DNA of 64,000 bases from Phaeobacter sp. J2-8 (GCF_022867865.1 NZ_JALIEC010000001.1:602501-666500); one strand, 5' to 3'; shown: positions 18,364-28,432, counted from the stretch's first letter. Numbers and translations: made by a program. The notes: generated by a model from the letters alone, not told the origin.

Positions 18364-19137
18364 ATGAAACTGCATCTGGAAGGAAAAACAGCCCTGATTA
18401 CCGGTGGCTCCAAAGGTATCGGGCTGGCCAGTGCCAAAACCCTCGCCGAGGAAGGTGCTGAGGTCATTCTGGTGGCGCGCAATCCCGAAACTCTGTCGCA
18501 GGCGGCAGACTGGATACTGGCTGAGACTGGCAAACAAGTGCAAAGCGTTGCGCTTGATGTTGCAGATCCGACTGCCCCAGAACAGCTGGTTACGCAGTTT
18601 CCACAGGTTGATATCCTTGTGAACAACGCTGGCGCTATTCCCGGTGGGGCACTGGATCAGGTTGATGCGAACGCTTGGCGCGCCTCTTGGGATCTCAAGG
18701 TTTTTGGCATCATCGAAATGACCCGGAGCTTCCATGCGGCAATGGTCAAACGACAGTCCGGTGTGATTGTGAATGTGATTGGCTGGGCCGGGCTGCGGGT
18801 TGATGCAAACTATCTTGCGGGCAGCATGGGCAATGCCTCTTTGATTGCGATGACCCGCGCGCTTGGTTCGACAAGCCCGAAAGATGGCATTCGGGTTGTT
18901 GCTGTTAATCCCGGCCCAGTGGATACAGACCGTCTGGAAGTCCTGCAAAGAAAACAGGCTGAAACCCATTGGGGCGATGCAGAACGCTGGCCTGAACTTG
19001 TGGCAAAGTTGCCATTCGGGCGTGCCGCCAAGAAAGAGGAAATCGCTGCGGCTGTAGCGTTTCTGGTGTCAGAACTTTCAGGGTATACCTCGGGTGCGGT
19101 GTTGGAAATTGACGGCGGTCTTTCGTGGAAAATGTAA
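18364..19137 (+). CDS. SDR-family oxidoreductase with non-standard active site
   Basis: 257 residues with a Rossmann nucleotide site TGGSKGIG (13-20) and NNAG (87-90). The usual catalytic Ser-Tyr-x3-Lys is altered: the region of the Ser reads VNVIGWAG, and the Tyr motif is Y150-L-A-G-S154, with Ser where Lys is expected, followed by MGNASL. This pattern marks a distinct SDR subgroup rather than a random mutation. It is the last complete gene of the operon, 12 nt after the aldolase gene, and may act on the aldehyde or hydroxy acid formed there. Confidence 0.82.
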   Translation: MKLHLEGKTALITGGSKGIGLASAKTLAEEGAEVILVARNPETLSQAADWILAETGKQVQSVALDVADPTAPEQLVTQFPQVDILVNNAGAIPGGALDQVDANAWRASWDLKVFGIIEMTRSFHAAMVKRQSGVIVNVIGWAGLRVDANYLAGSMGNASLIAMTRALGSTSPKDGIRVVAVNPGPVDTDRLEVLQRKQAETHWGDAERWPELVAKLPFGRAAKKEEIAAAVAFLVSELSGYTSGAVLEIDGGLSWKM

Positions 19138-19174
19138 ATCCGCAGGCAGCGAAATCAGAAAAGAACTCAGTTAA

Positions 19175-19249
19175 ATGAAAATTGGCATTTTACAAACCGG
19201 CCACCTAGCTTCGCAACTGCGCGACGAGTACGGGGACCACGATGAACTG
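19175..19249 (+). pseudogene. 5' fragment of a class I glutamine amidotransferase gene
   Basis: 25 codons reading MKIGILQTGHLASQLRDEYG and then DHDEL before TAA. This is the start of a GMP-synthase-like amidotransferase (M-K-I-G-I-L-x-T-G-H...Y-G-D-Y/H-D). A full gene would have about 230 codons. Homology stops at 19249, about 108 bp before IS copy B, so the 3' part was lost by a deletion or island insertion. Confidence 0.6.
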
Positions 19250-19286
19250 TAAGGAGCAGAAAAATTCGTAATCCATTGATCCCATA

Positions 19287-19300
19287 GGAGGCGAGTACCG
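19287..19300. repeat. 14-bp match to the tRNA-Cys 3' end (partial att)
   Basis: GGAGGCGAGTACCG is identical to the first 14 bp of the tRNA-Cys-derived repeat at 25132-25175, and then diverges. It lies between the truncated amidotransferase and IS copy B, where a left island junction would be expected. Confidence 0.35.
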
Positions 19301-19423
19301 CTACCACATGCCATTGATTTCAAATGAAAAAGCGCATCGTCTACCCGCAAAAGTACTGACCTGCCCCCCGCGAAATCCCTCACCGTAATGTAGAGTTTGC
19401 GCCAACTCTGAAGGAGCAGACAG

Positions 19424-19687
19424 ATGCGAAAGAGTCGTTTCACCGAGGCGCAGATCATCGGTATGATCAAAGAACAGGAAGCAGGGATGCCGACAGCGGA
19501 GGTGTGTCGCAGGCACGGGCTGAGCACGGCGACTTTCTACAAGTTGAAGGCCAAGTATGGCGGGATGGAAGTTTCTGAGGCCGCCAGGCTGAAGGCGCTC
19601 GAAGACGAGAACGCCAAGCTCAAGCGCCTGCTGGCCGATACCATGCTCGACAACGTCGTGCTGAAAGACTTGCTGGGAAAGAATTGA
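19424..19687 (+). CDS. IS3-family OrfA, copy B
   Basis: Intact 87-residue OrfA starting [13 protein letters not shown], with HTH and leucine-zipper-like tail. AAGGAG lies 8 nt before the ATG. Confidence 0.92.
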   Translation: MRKSRFTEAQIIGMIKEQEAGMPTAEVCRRHGLSTATFYKLKAKYGGMEVSEAARLKALEDENAKLKRLLADTMLDNVVLKDLLGKN

Positions 19688-20583
19688 CGACATTGACCAA
19701 GCGGCGAGACGCGGCGCTTCGGGCGATGCGGGATCATGACATCTCGCAGCGCCGGGCCTGCAGGCTTGTCGGTGTCGATCCCAAAACAGTCCGGCGAGAA
19801 CGCCCACCGGACTGTACCGAGATCCGCAAGGAGATGCAGGACATCGCTGCCAAGCGGCGCAGGTTCGGTTACCGCCGGATCGGCGTGCTGCTGGAGCGCA
19901 AGGGCATGACCATGAACCACAAGAAGCTCTACAGGGTCTATCGCGAAGAAGGGCTGTCCGTGAAGCGGCGGCGCGGCCGGAAACGGGCGCGTGGCACCAG
20001 GGTGCCGATGCCAGTTGCGGCGTATCCCAATGCTCGTTGGTCGTTGGACTTCGTATCCGACAGCTTCGGCGCCTCGCGGAAGTTCCGGATGCTGGCAGTG
20101 ATCGATGACTGCACTCGGGAATGCCTGTGCCTTATCGCGGACACCAGCCTCTCCGGCGCAAGGGTCGCCCGGGAGCTCAGCGCTCTGATCCGGCTTTACG
20201 GAAAGCCCGGCTGCATTGTCAGCGATAATGGAACTGAGTTCACCAGTCGGGCCATCCTGAAATGGGCCGACGAGAACGAGGTGCCGTGGCACTACATCGA
20301 TCCGGGCAAGCCGCAGCAGAACGCGTTCATCGAGAGCTTCAACGGCAGTCTCAGGGATGAGCTACTGAACGAGGAGATCTTCGACAGCCTGGATGATGCG
20401 CGGCGCAAGCTGGCCCTATGGCGTTACGACTATAACACGGTCAGGCCACACTCGTCCTTGGGCAACCAAACGCCGCTGCAAGCGCGCCGTGCGCTTGAGC
20501 AATTTGAAGACTCCGCGCCCGGCGCGCTTGCGTCAGACGCGGAAGCCGAATACCCAGATTCAACCTGCAAACTCTCATTATGA
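19684..20583 (+). CDS. IS3-family transposase OrfB, copy B
   Basis: Intact 299-residue DDE transposase, ending in TCKLSL. The start is TTG overlapping the orfA stop by 4 bp. It differs from copy A by one residue near the C-terminus. Confidence 0.92.
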   Translation: MTTLTKRRDAALRAMRDHDISQRRACRLVGVDPKTVRRERPPDCTEIRKEMQDIAAKRRRFGYRRIGVLLERKGMTMNHKKLYRVYREEGLSVKRRRGRKRARGTRVPMPVAAYPNARWSLDFVSDSFGASRKFRMLAVIDDCTRECLCLIADTSLSGARVARELSALIRLYGKPGCIVSDNGTEFTSRAILKWADENEVPWHYIDPGKPQQNAFIESFNGSLRDELLNEEIFDSLDDARRKLALWRYDYNTVRPHSSLGNQTPLQARRALEQFEDSAPGALASDAEAEYPDSTCKLSL

Positions 20584-20759
20584 ATGAGGGACCAGCAGGG
20601 GGCAGGTCATTCTGCACTTAGGCTGCGAGGGATGTACAACTCTGTAGTCATGCCGCCAACATATCGTAGGCGGCAAACCGTGCCTATCCAAGATCGTGAT
20701 GATCGTTCAGTTTCTTGCTTACGATTTCCGGGATCGCGAAAGCTGTTGCGGTCATCAGT

Positions 20760-20978
20760 TTAGACTAGGAGCATGTCGTCCAGCTCTGACTGATAGGCTT
20801 CCCAGACGTTTCTAGCGGGTCTAATAGCACATCGGCAGCCCTTGAATTCCAGATACCATTTCACTTCTGACCAAGATGTGAGGGGACGTTTTTTCATTGC
20901 AGCGAGAGTGTCGCTTACAAACTCGCCTTCAGGCCCATCCCAAGGCCCGCTAGTTTTCAAGAATTCGGAAAAGGTCAT
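20760..20978 (-). CDS. Small YozE/SAM-like protein
   Basis: 72 residues, MTFSEFLKTSGPWDGPEGEF onward, with SWSEVKWYLEFKGC and NVWEAYQSEL. The spacing of FxxFL, W/YxEVxxYLE and A..W..Y resembles the YozE_SAM_like family of small helical proteins of unknown role. It lies at the distal end of the satellite-like element. An AAGGAAAAAAG stretch precedes the ATG. The family call is tentative. Confidence 0.45.
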   Translation of the reverse strand: MTFSEFLKTSGPWDGPEGEFVSDTLAAMKKRPLTSWSEVKWYLEFKGCRCAIRPARNVWEAYQSELDDMLLV

Positions 20979-21195
20979 TCTACTTTTTTCCTTCGTTTGC
21001 TTGGAGGTTTCGCATGGGCAGGAGGTTGCCGATGCGGAAGGTTTCAGATCATTGGCTACAGCCTATTCTGCGACTGATGCGACGGCTGTTCCGCTTTTCC
21101 GTCTTTCCGAAAGCTATCGAAAAACGAGTTCGGGTATTCAGAGAGAGCCGGAAGACCTGTCGCGCCCGTCGCAAGATTGATTGAAGCCGATTTTC

Positions 21196-23606
21196 TCAGT
21201 TGGGTCTGGTTAGATTGACCGCTGAGTTTTCGTTCAGGGCAAACAGATCAAAGCCGTCCGTGGGCGGGACGGTCTTGAGCGAAAGCACTGAATACCCTCT
21301 TCCCTTAATGCCCATCGCATCCTTGACCGGCTTGAAACCGTGTTGCGTCAGCTTCTCGGGAAAAGTTCGCACCTTCGATCCGGGGTCTTCACCGTTCGAG
21401 CGGGCATAGAAGGACCAGGACTCGAACAGATCAGCAGTTGTCGCCGCTTCGCGGGTGCCAGTGATGCAATGATCCGTCAGCCACTGCGCGAAGATGTCCT
21501 GCGTCTCGAAGTAATCGGCGGTCGTTTCCAGCATGATCGCGGGGCGCACCAGCCCATTTTGTTGCCAATCGAGGCAACCTTGAATGGCCCAAGACAGGAT
21601 GCCGGGAAACTCAGCCTTCAATGCATCTTTCAAGCCGTGATCGGGTGCAGCCGGTTTCTTGTCGAATGGCAGCACGTTGAAGCGCCGCTTGATCGCGCCG
21701 TCGACGTTCGAGAAGGCAGGTTTGTTATTGCCTACGATCACCAGCTTCAATTGCGGTTTGAAGCTGAAGTCGTCCTGTCGCATGAAGCGGGCGGTCATCA
21801 CATCGCCTCCGGTCAGTTGCTTGATCCGGTTTTCAGCCCACGCGCGGCCCGCTTCGGTTTCGGATGCGAACACCATCCGCGCCCCGTGCAGCCGCGCCAC
21901 CTCGGTCGAATGCCGGGCGTGTTTCTGCGCTGTTATCGTTTCGGTATCCATTGAAATGGCGTAGTCGCCCAGAACGTCGCCCAGAGTGACAATGGCTGTC
22001 GACTTGCCGGAGCCGCCAGGCCCGTGAACGAAGAGCAAGGCGTCTTCGCGCGTATCGCCCGTCAGGCTATAGCCTGCCCATTGTTGCAGGAACCGGATCG
22101 CACCCGCATCGCCGCCGGTCGCTTGGTCCAGGAAAGCCATCCATCTTGGGCAGTCACGTTTGAGATCGAAAACTCCAGCGGGAGTGGGGTTGCGGCTGTG
22201 ATCTTGGTAATCATGTCTGATTGCCGCGCTGGGCGCACTTCGCCAGTGCGCAGGTCGACCGTGCCGCCCGGTGTGCCCAGAAGCCAATGGTCCGGGTCCC
22301 ACAAGTCTGCTGTCACGGCGAAGGCCCGGTCAGCTTGGGCAAAACGCTCCACGGCAGACGCTGTTGCTGCTTTCGCTAGAGCCTTCGCGGCGGCAGATCG
22401 CGGTTCAGAGGCAGCACGAGCGCGGCACATCTTGCGCACCCTATCGAATGCCAGTTTTGATTCTTCCTTTTTCCAATGGCTGCCCGTCCAGACGTACCAA
22501 CGGCTTGATGTATGGCAAAAGCGAAGCCGATCAGCATTGTGAGCCGCGAAAGCGAGTGCCACGCCGTCTTCGCTCATGGGGAAATCAGCGAAGTTTTCCG
22601 GCAGATCGTCGAATAGGTCATCCATGCTGCCGTAATCAGGTGGCAATTCGATTGGCTTTCTGAGGCCATCATTCCAGCCATGATTGAACGTGTCGCGGGC
22701 TTCGCGTTCCGACAGGCCGCACGTTTTTCCAGCCTCAATAAGAAGAGCCGCCGCATTGTCACGGGACAAAGCGCCATGTGCGCCAGCGCCGCCCGCCCAA
22801 AGGCTTGCATCATTCAACGCGGCCTGCCGCCCACCTTCAGCGGTCGCCGCAACGCCTGCCGCGAGCTTGGTAAGGTAGTCGAGTGCCCATTCACGATGGA
22901 AATTTGTTGCTTCCTGAATGTCGACAAGCTGTCTATCGGGCTGTCGAGGGGGAGTCAGGGCTTCAGGCCAGTTGGGAAGTGGTATTCCCTTTGCCAGTTC
23001 CTCACCCTCTACTCGATACAGCTTTCCATCCTTGAGGCTGCCGGGGGCAATGACGAAACCGCAGTTGTTACGCACGTCCAGGCCGGGACCGATCTTACCG
23101 ACCGTAGCCTTAAGATCAGGTTTGTAGGCGAAGAACAGATGCAAGCCGCCACTCGGGGTCACCGTTCGGATCGGAGTCATTGTCCGATGATCATCGAAGC
23201 CCAAGGTCGAAAGCGACAACAGCCCGTCTTTGCCGTTCTTCACGTCCACGTCCAGGACGCTGATCCCGTTGCGCTCACCCGTGATCAGGGCCACCCGCGC
23301 TTCCGGCCAATCTCGCCACCATTTGCGGATTTGAGCCGGGTCAGACGTGGCGAGTTCTGGGAACCGCGCAATCGGCTTCCATCCGTCATCATTGCCCCAT
23401 TGGCGCACGGGGCAGATGGCCAGCCCACGGGCTGCCAATGACAACGCCACGTCGACGTTGGGCATCGGCTGTTGCGTCCGCTCGAACAAGTCGTTTGGTT
23501 CGAGGGCATTCGCGGCTTGTACGGGCAGGAAACCCTCGAACAAATCGCTCAGGTCGGTCTCACTTTGACTTTGAGAAAGGTCAGCATTGCTGCTATATTC
23601 TGCCAT
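21196..23606 (-). pseudogene. PrimPol-D5 helicase replication protein of a satellite or plasmid, frameshifted
   Basis: Two frames together encode about 800 residues. The N-terminal frame (from MAEYSSNAD at 23606) carries a bifunctional primase-polymerase domain with the catalytic VLDVDVKNGKDG and SGGLHLFF. The C-terminal frame carries a D5_N/P4-type SF3 helicase with Walker A GPGGSGKST and IVGNNKP. The frames meet near 22178-22182, where one C/G appears to be missing in CCGCTGGAG; adding a base restores PLPAGVFDLKRDC. As written, the primase and helicase are separated. Such proteins replicate P4-like satellites and integrative elements; the adjacent integrase supports that. Confidence 0.82.
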
Positions 23607-23731
23607 AATAATCTCCAAAAAGGGTCATCGGGTCGCAGCCCGGTGGCCCTGTTCTTTTCTCGGCGGCAGAACTGAACAGGATCACTCACACACCATACAG
23701 GAACGTGTATGATTCGTGCAAGTATCTGTAA

Positions 23732-23750
23732 TTTCACATAAAATGTGAAA
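23732..23750 (-). terminator. Hairpin after the integrase gene
   Basis: TTTCACAT/ATGTGAAA is a perfect 8-bp inverted repeat with a 3-nt loop, 2 nt downstream of the integrase stop. It is AT-rich and lacks a long T run, so termination is plausible but weak. A second inverted repeat, CATACA...TGTATG, lies at 23693-23710. Confidence 0.45.
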
Positions 23751-23752
23751 CT

Positions 23753-24949
23753 TTAGACAAGCAGATCGGACAGGTCAGTGGCTGACTTTTTCACGGCAGC
23801 TTCGATATATTCGCTCCACCACTCGAGCATTCGCCGCCGTTCGGGCAGAAGCTGAGCTGCGTTGTAAGCGCGCCTTACTTTGTCCTTCGGTTCATGGGCC
23901 AATTGCTTCTCGATAGCGTCGACCGACCACAGGCCGCTTTCGTTGAGTACCGTTGACGCCAACCCACGGAATCCGTGGATCGTGGCCCGCCCGTGATAGC
24001 CTAGACGGTACAGCCCATAGAGCATGGTGTTCTCGCTGATCGGTTTGCCCTTGTTCCCCGGCACTATCCATTCCGAGTCGCCTGCGATTTCCTTCAGCTT
24101 GGCGAGGATTGCGACGCTTCGCGGGGTCAGAGGAACGATGTGATCACGATTTATCTTCATGCGCGATGCGGGGATGCGCCAAGCATCGCCGTCTATTTCA
24201 CGCCATTTGCCGAAGCGCAGTTCGTTGGTTCTGACGAAGGTGTGCATCACAAATTCAATGGCGTAGCGGGTCTGCGGTTCTCCGTCATAGCGGTGCAGCT
24301 TCCAAAGGAAGCCCGAGAGTTCGCCAGCCTCGATTTGTGCCATGTGTTTGACGCGCGGCGTCGGCTTCAACGCGCCTCGCAGGTCTGCCGCCGGATCGCG
24401 GGATGCGCGGCCCGTGGCGATGGCATAGCGCATGATCGCGCCAGTCGTCATTCGGATGCGGCCTGCTACGTCCGGGGCGCGATCCTCTACCGGGCGCAGC
24501 ATTTCGAGGATTTGCGGTGCGGTCAGTTCCGCGATGGGGATTGGGCCGATAGCAGGGAAGGCATCGCGCTCGAAACGCGACAGGATGCGGGCGGTATGGG
24601 CGGGGGACCATGTGACCGACTGAGCCTTGATCCACTCACGCGCCACCGCTTCGAAGGAATCCCCGGCAGGAGCGGTCAGCGCCGCCTTGGCATTCGCGCC
24701 AGGGTCCAGCCCATCCGCAAGGGCGCGCTTGGCTTTGTCTCGCAGGGCGCGGGCATCGGCCAAGGTGACTTGTGGGTATGCGCCGAAGGACAGGACCTTC
24801 TCTTTCCCATCGAAGCGATAGCGCATCCGCCACAGTTTCCCGCCCGAAGGGGAGACGAACAGAAGCAAGCCGCCCCCGTCTGCCATTTTCCTAGGTTTTC
24901 CCGTGGGATCGGGCTTTGCGCCACGGCACGCTGCATCTGTGAGAGGCAT
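23753..24949 (-). CDS. Tyrosine-recombinase integrase of the P4 type
   Basis: 398 residues from MPLTDAACRGAKPD; an upstream ATG at 25015 adds 22 unlikely residues. An N-terminal Arm-DNA-binding domain (about 1-90: GGGLLLFVSPSGGKLWRMRYRF) precedes the catalytic domain with RTNELRF, HGFR, LAHEP and the nucleophile in RRAYNAA. It integrates DNA at a tRNA 3' end; a tRNA-Cys 3' half lies 183 bp beyond its start, as is usual for this family. Apparently intact. Confidence 0.9.
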   Translation of the reverse strand: MPLTDAACRGAKPDPTGKPRKMADGGGLLLFVSPSGGKLWRMRYRFDGKEKVLSFGAYPQVTLADARALRDKAKRALADGLDPGANAKAALTAPAGDSFEAVAREWIKAQSVTWSPAHTARILSRFERDAFPAIGPIPIAELTAPQILEMLRPVEDRAPDVAGRIRMTTGAIMRYAIATGRASRDPAADLRGALKPTPRVKHMAQIEAGELSGFLWKLHRYDGEPQTRYAIEFVMHTFVRTNELRFGKWREIDGDAWRIPASRMKINRDHIVPLTPRSVAILAKLKEIAGDSEWIVPGNKGKPISENTMLYGLYRLGYHGRATIHGFRGLASTVLNESGLWSVDAIEKQLAHEPKDKVRRAYNAAQLLPERRRMLEWWSEYIEAAVKKSATDLSDLLV

Positions 24950-25131
24950 GGGAATCTGTCCTGCGAGAGTGTGGGTATCCTTGTTTCCGAGAATACCCGC
25001 ATTCGATACCCACACAAGCTGGGTGCCCTCAGTCTATCTTGTCCCCGAAGATGGGCTGTAACCTATTTTCCCAATGAAATCAGAGGGCCGGTTTGGCCCA
25101 GATTGCAGGAAATCTATCGGAAATGTGGTGA

Positions 25132-25175
25132 TGGAGGCGAGTACCGGAATCGAACCGGTGTGCACGGATTTGCAA
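25132..25175 (-). repeat. tRNA-Cys 3'-half attachment site 1
   Basis: Read on the minus strand this 44-bp segment is the 3' half of tRNA-Cys: anticodon-loop TTGCAAATCCG, a T-arm CCGGTTCGATTCCGG, and the acceptor end ending in CCA. The 5' half is absent, so it is not a tRNA gene. It sits beside the intact integrase and marks an att junction. Confidence 0.8.
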
Positions 25176-25633
25176 GGCAAGATATCTATCGGAATTTATT
25201 GGGAAATTTGTTTAATTCGCCCGCTTTATGCGCGGAGCTTTGTGTGAATGTTTAGGCTGTACAGGTCAGCCTGAATGCGGTTGCCAGTGACTGCGGTTAC
25301 CGCCTTGGTTGCCTATCGCCGCTGAGGTTGCGATCAGTATGGAATACCCCTTTAATTTTCGTTTCCTTGATCATGGAAGTAGCCTCCGAGATGGGCAGAA
25401 TGTCGGAAGCCCGACATTCGATGCGTTCGCAAAATCCTTCTTTGATGATCAGAAATGCACTCGTTCTCCGAGAAGCGCATTGCCAACGGGCGATACTCTA
25501 CAACCCTCGGTATATATGAATAGCCAGGGCGGCATGTTCGGTTGCCTGAACTCAAAAGATAGGAGTCGTTGAACAATTTCTGCTCGTACCGGAACTGTCA
25601 CGAACCAGCACGGCTTCGTTTGGAATTGTCGCA
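25176..25633. other. Gap without a recognised gene
   Basis: No ORF here has convincing codon use or a recognisable motif. A short repeat of ATCTATCGGAA on both sides of the att site (about 25112 and 25186) is the only notable structure. Confidence 0.5.
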
Positions 25634-28303
25634 TCAAACCCAGATCATGTCGTCTGTGACGTCGCCAAGCATCGTGTTGCGAAACGTGATCGTGACGCCC
25701 TGATCATCAAACACCAGATCGGCACCGGTCTGGGTCATTTCCGAGCGCGCCGCAGCTGCATTGGCATAGCCAAAACCGTTGAGGTCGATGTAGTCCCAAG
25801 GCTCAAGATCAACCACCGTGTTGGCTCCGTCGTGACTTGCATCAAACACAAATACATCCGCAAACTGTCCGCCCGCCATAAGGTCATTGCCCGGTCCGCC
25901 CTCGATCCGGTCATCGACGCCCTGAGCGCGCATCCAAGTCTTTAGACTTGCTGCAGTTTCCGCGGCGAATTGCGGGCTTTGCGAAAAGCCAAGCACCACT
26001 TCGGCGCGGCTCGCACCGTTTTCCAACGCGTTAATCCAACGCGCGAGACCAGCGGCGTCAGGGTTCTCGTTGTTCAACACGTTTTTATATAACAATCGCA
26101 CGAAGGCCTCGGACGTCGCGTTAACCGAGAAAGCAGCGGTAAACTCGGGCGAACCGACAAAACCCTGCGCCACTTCGAGCAATGTCGACGCGCCCGTGGC
26201 CAATCGTTCAACCCAGTTGGTCTGCCCGTTCACATCGGGTGCACGGTCAAGCGTTGCCTGATACAATCGGAAAACATCGTCGCTCCACCTGGTGGCGACG
26301 CTTGTCTGTGCATAGGCGTTGGCCGCACTGGTTGTGCTTTGAATGAATTGCGGACTGTCGAGAAACCCCATTACCGCCTCTGCCCGGCTTGTCTCGGCAA
26401 CAGCCGTCCAGCGCGCGAGCCCGTTCGCATCGGGCGAGGTGTTGCCCAGCACGTTTTCATAAAGCTGTCTGACAAATGTTTCTGCCGTTGTGCCAATGGG
26501 GAATTTATTCATGAACTCTACCGAGCCAACAAAGCCTTGTGTCACCTCAAGCAATGTCCGCTGACCTGTGGCGATGCGACCGGACCAGGCGGTATGCCCC
26601 CCTATGTCCGGCATTCGGTCCAGCGTGGCCTGATAGAGGCGAAAGACCTGATTGGCCACAGCGGCCCCGTAATAAACAGCCGCAGCATTGTCACCAAAGA
26701 TATTGTCGTTGCCATCGCGGCCGAAAATCCGATCAGTTCCACCGCCCCCTGCGATGGTATCATTTCCGGCCAGCCCAATTATGTTTTCCGGCCTTGGGGT
26801 GCCGGGAAAAAAATCCGCATTCGGCGTGCCAAGCAGATCGACACGATCCGCAATCGCGGTCGTTTGGGCCGAAATGACAGATGCCGCCGTACCCTGACCG
26901 TCGGTGTACGACACATTGACTGATATCCGCGTGCCCACATCGGCGGCACCGATGGTATAGGTTTCACTCGTCGCCGCCGCAATCGGACTGCCGTCACGCA
27001 GCCATTGGAAGCTCAGTTCGCCCAAACCATCGGCATCTGCGATTGTGGAAGAGGCGGTAAGCATTGCGTCTTCTTCCGCAAAGCCGTGGATTTTCACCGT
27101 GCCAGTTGGCGGCTCGTTCTCTGTGGTCACGATAAGCTGGCCACGTATACCACCAGCATCATCGCCCCGGCCGCCATGTTGCCACGTGGCCACGATATCG
27201 TCCGTATCCGTCAGAGCAAGCCGCGCAGCACCGGGGCTAGAGCTGGCATCGGTCGCAATCAGGAATTCTTCGCCCACACGGTTTCCGCTTGCGTCATAAC
27301 GTTGGGCATAATGTCCACCGGGTAAATCCGGGTCATTAAATACGCCTCCGGAACGCCAGCTTATGATATAGCCACCATCTGGCGTACCAATCACCGATGG
27401 CATTAGCATGGCGGGGCTACCATGGCTGTTTACCAGCATTTCCCCCCCCACTGGCGCGCCATTCGCATCGTATTGCTGCGCCTTGATCGAGCGGTTTGTC
27501 AGAAAAGAGCTCTGCCACGTGACCACAAACCCGCCGCCAGTGAGCGCCGCAACATCGCTGTTTGTTTGACCACCTGCGCTTTCAGTGTTGACCAGAGTTT
27601 CGCCACCAATCAAATCCCCTGTCGCGCTGACACGCTGGGCATAAATTTCTGCTTGCGGTGTTGTTCCGACGCGCGGCAGGTTGCCGGTCCAGCTGACCAC
27701 AAATGAACCGTCTGCAAGTGCTGCTATGGCAGGAGCAAACTGCTCTTGCGCAACCGTGGTATTGACGACAAAATCATCATCGCCACGGCCCGCCGGACTT
27801 GTGATGCGTACCGCGATGCCACCCCGATCCCCGTCCTGCCCTTGAGATTCCCAAGCCGTCGCAATTGAGCCGTTATCGAGAAGAGACGCAACGACACTGC
27901 GCTGGATGCTATTTGTTGTCGTGTTGACATCAAATTCGCCACCCCTCGCCGTGCCATCAGCTCTGAACGAGCGTCCAACAATGCCACCTAAGCTATCGGC
28001 GACAAAACTCTCCCAAAAAACGGTAAATCCGCCCCTGCCATCCTCCACGACCTGAGGGCCCCGTTGAAAATTTTCTGTTATCTCGTTGATCTGGAATTCG
28101 GGTCCGACGGGCTGACCTTCTGCCGAATAAATCCGACCAAATACGCCATCGCTGAAAGTGTCAGGGTCGTCCTGACCGGGCGCCGTCCAGACGACAACAT
28201 ACCCTCCGTTCGGTAAAGAGGTTATGTCAGGATCACTCTGTCGATTGGTCTGGGTGGTGTTGATAACAAAGGGCGAGCCGAGAATGGCAGTAATTAGCGG
28301 CAT
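25634..28303 (-). CDS. Secreted RTX-like protein with propeller-type repeats, Ig-like and two DUF4214 domains
   Basis: 889 residues, no signal peptide. Residues of about 1-385 contain six or so repeats of 55-60 residues with the pattern GGFVVTWQS...YDANGAPVGGE, typical of a beta-propeller. About 390-490 is an Ig-like segment (SFQWLRDGSPIAAATSETY). About 500-545 has RTX nonapeptides (GLAGNDTIAGGGGTDRIFG). Two DUF4214 domains and the terminal GGQFADVFVF...WDYIDL...VTDDMIWV follow. The last 340 residues are homologous to the end of the protein at 5891-9130, including FRLYQATLDR and the same final five residues. Type I secretion is likely. It is the main cargo between att sites 1 and 2. Confidence 0.85.
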   Translation of the reverse strand: MPLITAILGSPFVINTTQTNRQSDPDITSLPNGGYVVVWTAPGQDDPDTFSDGVFGRIYSAEGQPVGPEFQINEITENFQRGPQVVEDGRGGFTVFWESFVADSLGGIVGRSFRADGTARGGEFDVNTTTNSIQRSVVASLLDNGSIATAWESQGQDGDRGGIAVRITSPAGRGDDDFVVNTTVAQEQFAPAIAALADGSFVVSWTGNLPRVGTTPQAEIYAQRVSATGDLIGGETLVNTESAGGQTNSDVAALTGGGFVVTWQSSFLTNRSIKAQQYDANGAPVGGEMLVNSHGSPAMLMPSVIGTPDGGYIISWRSGGVFNDPDLPGGHYAQRYDASGNRVGEEFLIATDASSSPGAARLALTDTDDIVATWQHGGRGDDAGGIRGQLIVTTENEPPTGTVKIHGFAEEDAMLTASSTIADADGLGELSFQWLRDGSPIAAATSETYTIGAADVGTRISVNVSYTDGQGTAASVISAQTTAIADRVDLLGTPNADFFPGTPRPENIIGLAGNDTIAGGGGTDRIFGRDGNDNIFGDNAAAVYYGAAVANQVFRLYQATLDRMPDIGGHTAWSGRIATGQRTLLEVTQGFVGSVEFMNKFPIGTTAETFVRQLYENVLGNTSPDANGLARWTAVAETSRAEAVMGFLDSPQFIQSTTSAANAYAQTSVATRWSDDVFRLYQATLDRAPDVNGQTNWVERLATGASTLLEVAQGFVGSPEFTAAFSVNATSEAFVRLLYKNVLNNENPDAAGLARWINALENGASRAEVVLGFSQSPQFAAETAASLKTWMRAQGVDDRIEGGPGNDLMAGGQFADVFVFDASHDGANTVVDLEPWDYIDLNGFGYANAAAARSEMTQTGADLVFDDQGVTITFRNTMLGDVTDDMIWV

Positions 28304-28398
28304 TGAAAATATCCCGATTAAAGCACCAAGGGCGATAAACGCACGCGTTGGCCTGCTGTACGAAAACTAAGAGAGAAATCGTCAGTTCACTGTATCAC

Positions 28399-28432
28399 CA
28401 AATTGCAAATTCTCAAAATTTGCGATTTTGGA
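28399..28432. repeat. AT-rich inverted repeat upstream of the propeller/DUF4214 gene
   Basis: CCAAATTGCAAATT and AAATTTGCGATTTTGG are near-complementary arms (one gap, one mismatch) about 95 bp upstream of the start codon. It could be an operator or a promoter-region hairpin. Confidence 0.4.

Larger units (their letters stand above)
19357..20609 (+). mobile_element. IS407-like insertion sequence, copy B
   Basis: Full-length 1253-bp element with intact ends. Flanks GTAC (left) and TTCT (right) do not match, so there is no target duplication. A deletion or recombination with another copy after insertion would explain this. Its protein variants (DELL, FEDS) match copy A. Confidence 0.93.
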
